A stretch of DNA of 33,069 nucleotides from Acetobacteraceae bacterium (GTDB taxonomy: Bacteria; Pseudomonadota; Alphaproteobacteria; Acetobacterales; Acetobacteraceae), in NCBI GenBank assembly GCA_009693865.1, contig SHWL01000032.1, positions 1 through 33,069 on the forward strand, in the 5' to 3' direction. Position 1 is the stretch's first letter. Each line of letters opens with the position of its first letter. Shown here piece after piece: positions 30,540 to 33,069 of this stretch. The notes beneath the pieces are model-generated. The model searched no databases. It saw only the letters and a program-made list of their open reading frames with translations, and was not told where the DNA came from. The position numbers and the translations under genes were made by a program.

Positions 30540-31160
30540 TTAAAGATATGGGGCCGCGGTGTCCGGGATTTCGCCTGTCCGCAGAAGCTGAGCGGCAATA
30601 TGGGCGTGCATGATCAGCACGCGGTGGTGCGCCGCCTGGTACACCCGCATCCGGCCGGGCTCAAGATCCGTCGTGTCCGGGGCCTGAAAATCCCGCATAT
30701 TGTAGGTGGCGAGAATGTGAGCACGGCCCGCGATGGCGGTGTCGAGCACCCGGCCATCCTCATCGTCGGCGCGTGGTGGCACAATTGATGGGTCGTAGGG
30801 GTTGTAGACCGGCATGCGCGACTCCGCGGTCGGCGCGGTTCCGCCGCCAAGAACCAGATACGGCACGGCACCGGCAGGTCCACGGCGCGCGAAGCTACCG
30901 ATCAGCGAAGCGAAGGCGGAAACATCCCCAGGCCCAAAACCCAATCGGACAAGGACGTCCTCCAGCCGCGATAGCATCGTGTGCGAGACAACGAGTTGAA
31001 CCGGTCCAATGGCGGAATTGCCGGTCCTCGCCGCGTCGACGATCACCTGAGCGGCTGTACGTCGGGTACGGCCATCACGGATCGCCAACAGGTACGTGAC
31101 CCAGATGTTCAGATCCACGCATAAGCGAAGGGGCTCCGTTCGCGGTGCCAGGTCAGCCAC
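30540..31160 (-). CDS. PIN-domain protein, probable toxin of a type II toxin-antitoxin pair
   Basis: The product has 206 residues. LRLCVDLNIWVTYLLAIRDG carries the first PIN acidic residue (Asp16). HTMLSRLEDVLVRLGFGPGD has the second acidic position, and ADDEDGRVLDTAIAGRAHIL then ATYNMRDF supply the D-x-x-x-D cluster and the T-x-(N/D)-x-x-D-F end. This is the metal-dependent ribonuclease fold of VapC-like toxins, although the protein is longer than the usual 130-150 residues. The C-terminal tail (MHAHIAAQLLRTGEIP) is extra. It starts with GTG at 31160, overlapping the upstream antitoxin gene by eight bases, which is strong evidence for a pair. It lies directly upstream of rpsB on the same strand. 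Confidence 0.82.
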   Translation of the reverse strand: MADLAPRTEPLRLCVDLNIWVTYLLAIRDGRTRRTAAQVIVDAARTGNSAIGPVQLVVSHTMLSRLEDVLVRLGFGPGDVSAFASLIGSFARRGPAGAVPYLVLGGGTAPTAESRMPVYNPYDPSIVPPRADDEDGRVLDTAIAGRAHILATYNMRDFQAPDTTDLEPGRMRVYQAAHHRVLIMHAHIAAQLLRTGEIPDTAAPYL

Positions 31161-31512
31161 GGCGCTTCAGGGCGGACCGGGTAAGCTCGATCGCCGCATG
31201 CTCGAGTTCGTCATCGGGCGCGTTGTCCGGCACGAGGGTTGCCGCCGTGCCGGACAAACGCCGGCAGGTCATATCGAACTCGGCGATATTCAGGACGCGG
31301 GCGACCTCGTTCATGACCTGGCGGCACTCGTCCTGTGTGCCCAGGGCGTAGAGGGCCGCGACAGATGCGCGGGCCTCGCGTGGGAGGGAGACAAAGAAGC
31401 GCAGCGCGAGGCCAGCGATCTGGGCTGGAGACCGGTCGTCGCGTTTGGCTTCCAGGGCCACGTGTTCGGCGACCTCGTCGGAGACGTAAGCAGAGACGGT
31501 TTTTCCGGCCAT
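31153..31512 (-). CDS. Ribbon-helix-helix antitoxin partner of the PIN protein
   Basis: The product has 119 residues. MAGKTVSAYVSDEVAEHVAL and EAKRDDRSPAQIAGLALRFF form a CopG/Arc-type RHH domain: a short basic strand, then two helices with the S-P-A-Q turn. The rest (EVARVLNIAEFDMTCRRLSG and the acidic PDNAPDDELEHAAIEL) would bind and block the toxin. The ATG at 31512 has a weak AGGA upstream. In the minus-strand leader a TTGTCT-17-TATGGA pair around 31532-31560 could be its promoter, with tandem TATGGA/TATGGC sequence as possible operator; this is weak. It overlaps the toxin by eight bases. Confidence 0.78.
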   Translation of the reverse strand: MAGKTVSAYVSDEVAEHVALEAKRDDRSPAQIAGLALRFFVSLPREARASVAALYALGTQDECRQVMNEVARVLNIAEFDMTCRRLSGTAATLVPDNAPDDELEHAAIELTRSALKRRG

Positions 31513-32152
31513 GGAAGATTCCTATAAGCTGCCATATCCATAGAAACCGTGAAAACTGCAGACAACAACTTTTTGTATGGAGTACGCTTGCGCGAACAGG
31601 GCACCCGAGGCGGCGGAGGGGCTGGCCGTGGCTCGTTCGGCGAAACCGCTACGATCCCCGAGGACTCAACGCCGCGATCCGCGGTGGACGTCTTCCCCGG
31701 TGCAACCGGGCCGGCACGAAGTATGCTGAGGCCCCGCGTGCGAACTGTCGCGCGCCCAGGAGATATTGCCGCCGGGCAGGTGCGGCGGACAGAAGGGAAA
31801 GTGAAGCGGGAGGCAGGCCCCGCCTCGGGAGGATTTCAGGCGGATACTGGCCGGCGCTGGATCCGGTTTGTCAACGACGCCACGCGTTAAATGCAAGGCA
31901 ACCAGGGTGACAACGCAAACTTACCTCCGAGGGGATTCTGACGTACGATAAACGAACTTTATTTTGTGTGATATTGGCGAAGAAGCGCCCGTGACGTAAC
32001 TGGACTCTCACCGATCCCCAGAGAGGCGCATCGACAACGCCAGATAAGATCAAACTGAGTCAGTTCAGTTGGAAAATTCTGAGACACCTTGCCAAAGTGA
32101 AACTGCCACGATCAATCAACCTGCTGTTAATACAGCGTATCGTGGAGCACCC
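31513..32152. other. 640-base stretch with no recognisable gene
   Basis: From 31600 to 31880 the sequence is GC-rich with open frames on both strands, but these are Arg/Gly/Pro-rich, have no ribosome binding site and match no family I know. From about 31900 the base composition changes to roughly half AT, and frames become short. I see no tRNA cloverleaf, terminator or repeat here apart from the inverted repeat that begins at 32153. It may be decayed mobile-element sequence. Confidence 0.5.
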
Positions 32153-32256
32153 TTACTCACCAGTCGGTATCTTAAGCTATAAATCATCCTCAACATGTAG
32201 ATATCAACGGGGCATATCCATGGCCGGTGTAGCCTAAAATACCGACTAGTGAGTAA
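32153..32256. repeat. Inverted repeat, 18-base arms with one mismatch
   Basis: TTACTCACCAGTCGGTAT at 32153-32170 and its inverted copy at 32239-32256 agree at 17 of 18 positions and are separated by 68 bases. The right arm contains the TAG stop codon (32246-32248) of the small membrane-protein gene, so the element may serve as its transcript end or may mark the ends of a small insertion. Confidence 0.8.
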
Positions 32257-32542
32257 AATGTATTTTACCTATCCCAACTGTGCCAGTTCCCGGGCGATTC
32301 TTTCCCATTGGGATATCAGGAAGAAACGCACCACCAAGTGTCAATACAGCACCTAAAACTATTTTTTTTAGCGGTACGAACGCAATGAAACCTATAAACG
32401 CCCAGAATTCGAGAACTGCAAATACGCCTGATCTCCATCCCTCTATAATAAGCCATATCGGCCATGGAACTCTGATTTCCCCTGCGAAAGCGGGTTTAAC
32501 TTCCACAAAAACCAAAACATAAACTGCAATGAGCAATATCAC
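32246..32542 (-). CDS. Small hydrophobic membrane protein, unassigned, probably frameshifted at its start
   Basis: The product has 98 residues from a GTG at 32542. It begins with a hydrophobic segment ILLIAVYVLVFVEVKPAFA, has a second one around GVFAVLEFWAFIGFIAFVPL and a third, IVLGAVLTLGGAFLP, then a polar tail. I do not recognise a family. The frame continues upstream (NWADREPPVRRFV) to a stop at 32585. In another frame an ATG at 32610 with a good GGGAG site encodes MASKNLFEIIG before running out. A single frameshift near 32580-32590 would join the two into a sensible cytoplasmic N-terminus plus membrane domain. The base composition is much more AT-rich than in genes to the left, which suggests transfer. 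Confidence 0.5.
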   Translation of the reverse strand: MILLIAVYVLVFVEVKPAFAGEIRVPWPIWLIIEGWRSGVFAVLEFWAFIGFIAFVPLKKIVLGAVLTLGGAFLPDIPMGKNRPGTGTVGIGKIHFTH

Positions 32543-32648
32543 AACGAAGCGGCGGACTGGCGGCTCTCTGTCAGCCCAATTATTTCAAAGAGGTTTTTCG
32601 ACGCCATCACGCTCCCGCCCCAGACCAAAAGTGTCGGCTTCCGCGCAT

Positions 32649-32753
32649 TACTAATCTCCCAATACTATACCCGACATAAAATTGCGATTTCTGCCAATAG
32701 CGGCTGCTTCGTCGGGCGAGATGATTGTCGGGTATAATCTTGGGAGATTAGTA
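32649..32753. repeat. Inverted repeat, 28-base arms with two mismatches
   Basis: Bases 32649-32676 and 32726-32753 are inverted copies (26 of 28 identical; core ACTAATCTCCCAA ... TATACCCGACA) around a 49-base loop. No gene lies inside. The size and shape are those of a miniature inverted-repeat element or a long RNA hairpin. The arm sequence is unrelated to the repeat at 32153-32256. Confidence 0.85.
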
Positions 32754-32943
32754 GCTTGACTCAGTCCTACTGCGGAGGCAAGCCAATTGTCCAACATCTT
32801 GTGGGACAATCGTTTCAGCCAACCCCGCATAACTTCCTATTTTGGTTAATCGAGATCAGTGCCCACCTCGAGGCTGGAAAGACCGCTGACAGGGTCCCAA
32901 AATTACAGTTTAGAAATATAGCTTATCACTACTGTCCGGAGTT

Positions 32944-32964
32944 TTCCGAACGAACCGTTCCGAA
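32944..32964. promoter_or_regulatory. 21-base palindrome upstream of the last gene, possible operator
   Basis: TTCCGAACG-AAC-CGTTCCGAA has nine-base arms with one mismatch around a three-base centre. It lies about 95 bases before the ATG at 33060. The compact symmetric form resembles binding sites of dimeric repressors, but no promoter hexamers are clear and the regulated gene is outside the window. Confidence 0.3.
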
Positions 32965-33059
32965 GTGTCTGACCTATAACGGTTTTTCGACGATTTTGGG
33001 TGGTGTCGGTTTGAAGTTGGTGGCGGTTTGCCCGACCCTTGTCCGGGGAGGGCTCACTC

Positions 33060-33069
33060 ATGAACGCCG
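33060..33069 (+). CDS. Start of a gene that continues beyond the window
   Basis: An ATG at 33060 (ATGAACGCC) is preceded by GGGGAGGG at 33045-33052, an ideal ribosome binding site at seven-base spacing. Only three codons are visible (Met-Asn-Ala), so nothing can be said about the product. The 300 bases upstream contain no other gene. Confidence 0.45.

Noticed and set aside
31549-31890. 113-residue plus-strand open frame
   Set aside because: Arg/Gly/Pro-rich, no ribosome binding site, no family signature, and the opposite strand is equally open.

Overview
The window looks like chromosome of a high-GC alphaproteobacterium, most likely from the Rhodospirillales/Acetobacteraceae neighbourhood. 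The reasons are the GC-rich coding sequence, the abundance of CaiB/BaiF CoA-transferases, LLM flavin monooxygenases and stand-alone GSTs, the gcvT-gcvH-gcvP order under a tandem glycine riboswitch, and a long intergenic inverted repeat of a kind common in this group. The assignment is an inference from gene style; no rRNA or tRNA gene is present to confirm it.

Region 1 (1-2.6 kb) is an accessory strip of gene debris and toxin-antitoxin genes: two broken coding tails (one FkbM-methyltransferase-like), the C-terminal remnant of an amidase, a complete mazEF module with a recognisable promoter, an orphan AbrB-type antitoxin and an unassigned small gene. Region 2 (2.7-5.5 kb) has a TcuA-like FAD dehydrogenase diverging from a two-subunit ThDP decarboxylase of the sulfopyruvate/phosphonopyruvate type. 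Region 3 (5.5-9.2 kb) is the most unusual part. A GxxExxY-family protein is preceded by long inverted repeats built of ACACAGAT units. It converges, 13 bases apart, on a 925-residue DUF4062-NB-ARC-TPR (STAND/NLR-like) protein whose five TPR units are almost identical at the DNA level. This is a candidate defence or self/non-self recognition locus.

Region 4 (9.4-21.3 kb) is metabolic: a Rieske protein, an orphan branched-chain-amino-acid-type binding protein, a GST, an alpha/beta hydrolase whose nucleophile serine is alanine, an SDR, a ThDP lyase behind a strong terminator hairpin, an enoyl-CoA hydratase/isomerase, and a tight operon of CoA-transferase, HMG-CoA-lyase-like enzyme, CoA-transferase, LLM oxidoreductase and uronate-dehydrogenase-like SDR. 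Together these suggest a CoA-dependent route that activates an organic acid and cleaves it, but the substrate cannot be read from sequence.

Region 5 (21.3-31.5 kb, all minus strand) is largely conserved chromosome: the glycine cleavage operon with its riboswitch, a histidine phosphatase, a beta-class-like GST, an NtaA-type monooxygenase, tsf and rpsB, and then an RHH/PIN toxin-antitoxin pair. Region 6 (31.5-33.07 kb) turns AT-richer and holds two separate long inverted repeats, a small and probably frameshifted membrane-protein gene, and the first codons of a gene that runs off the window. It looks horizontally acquired.
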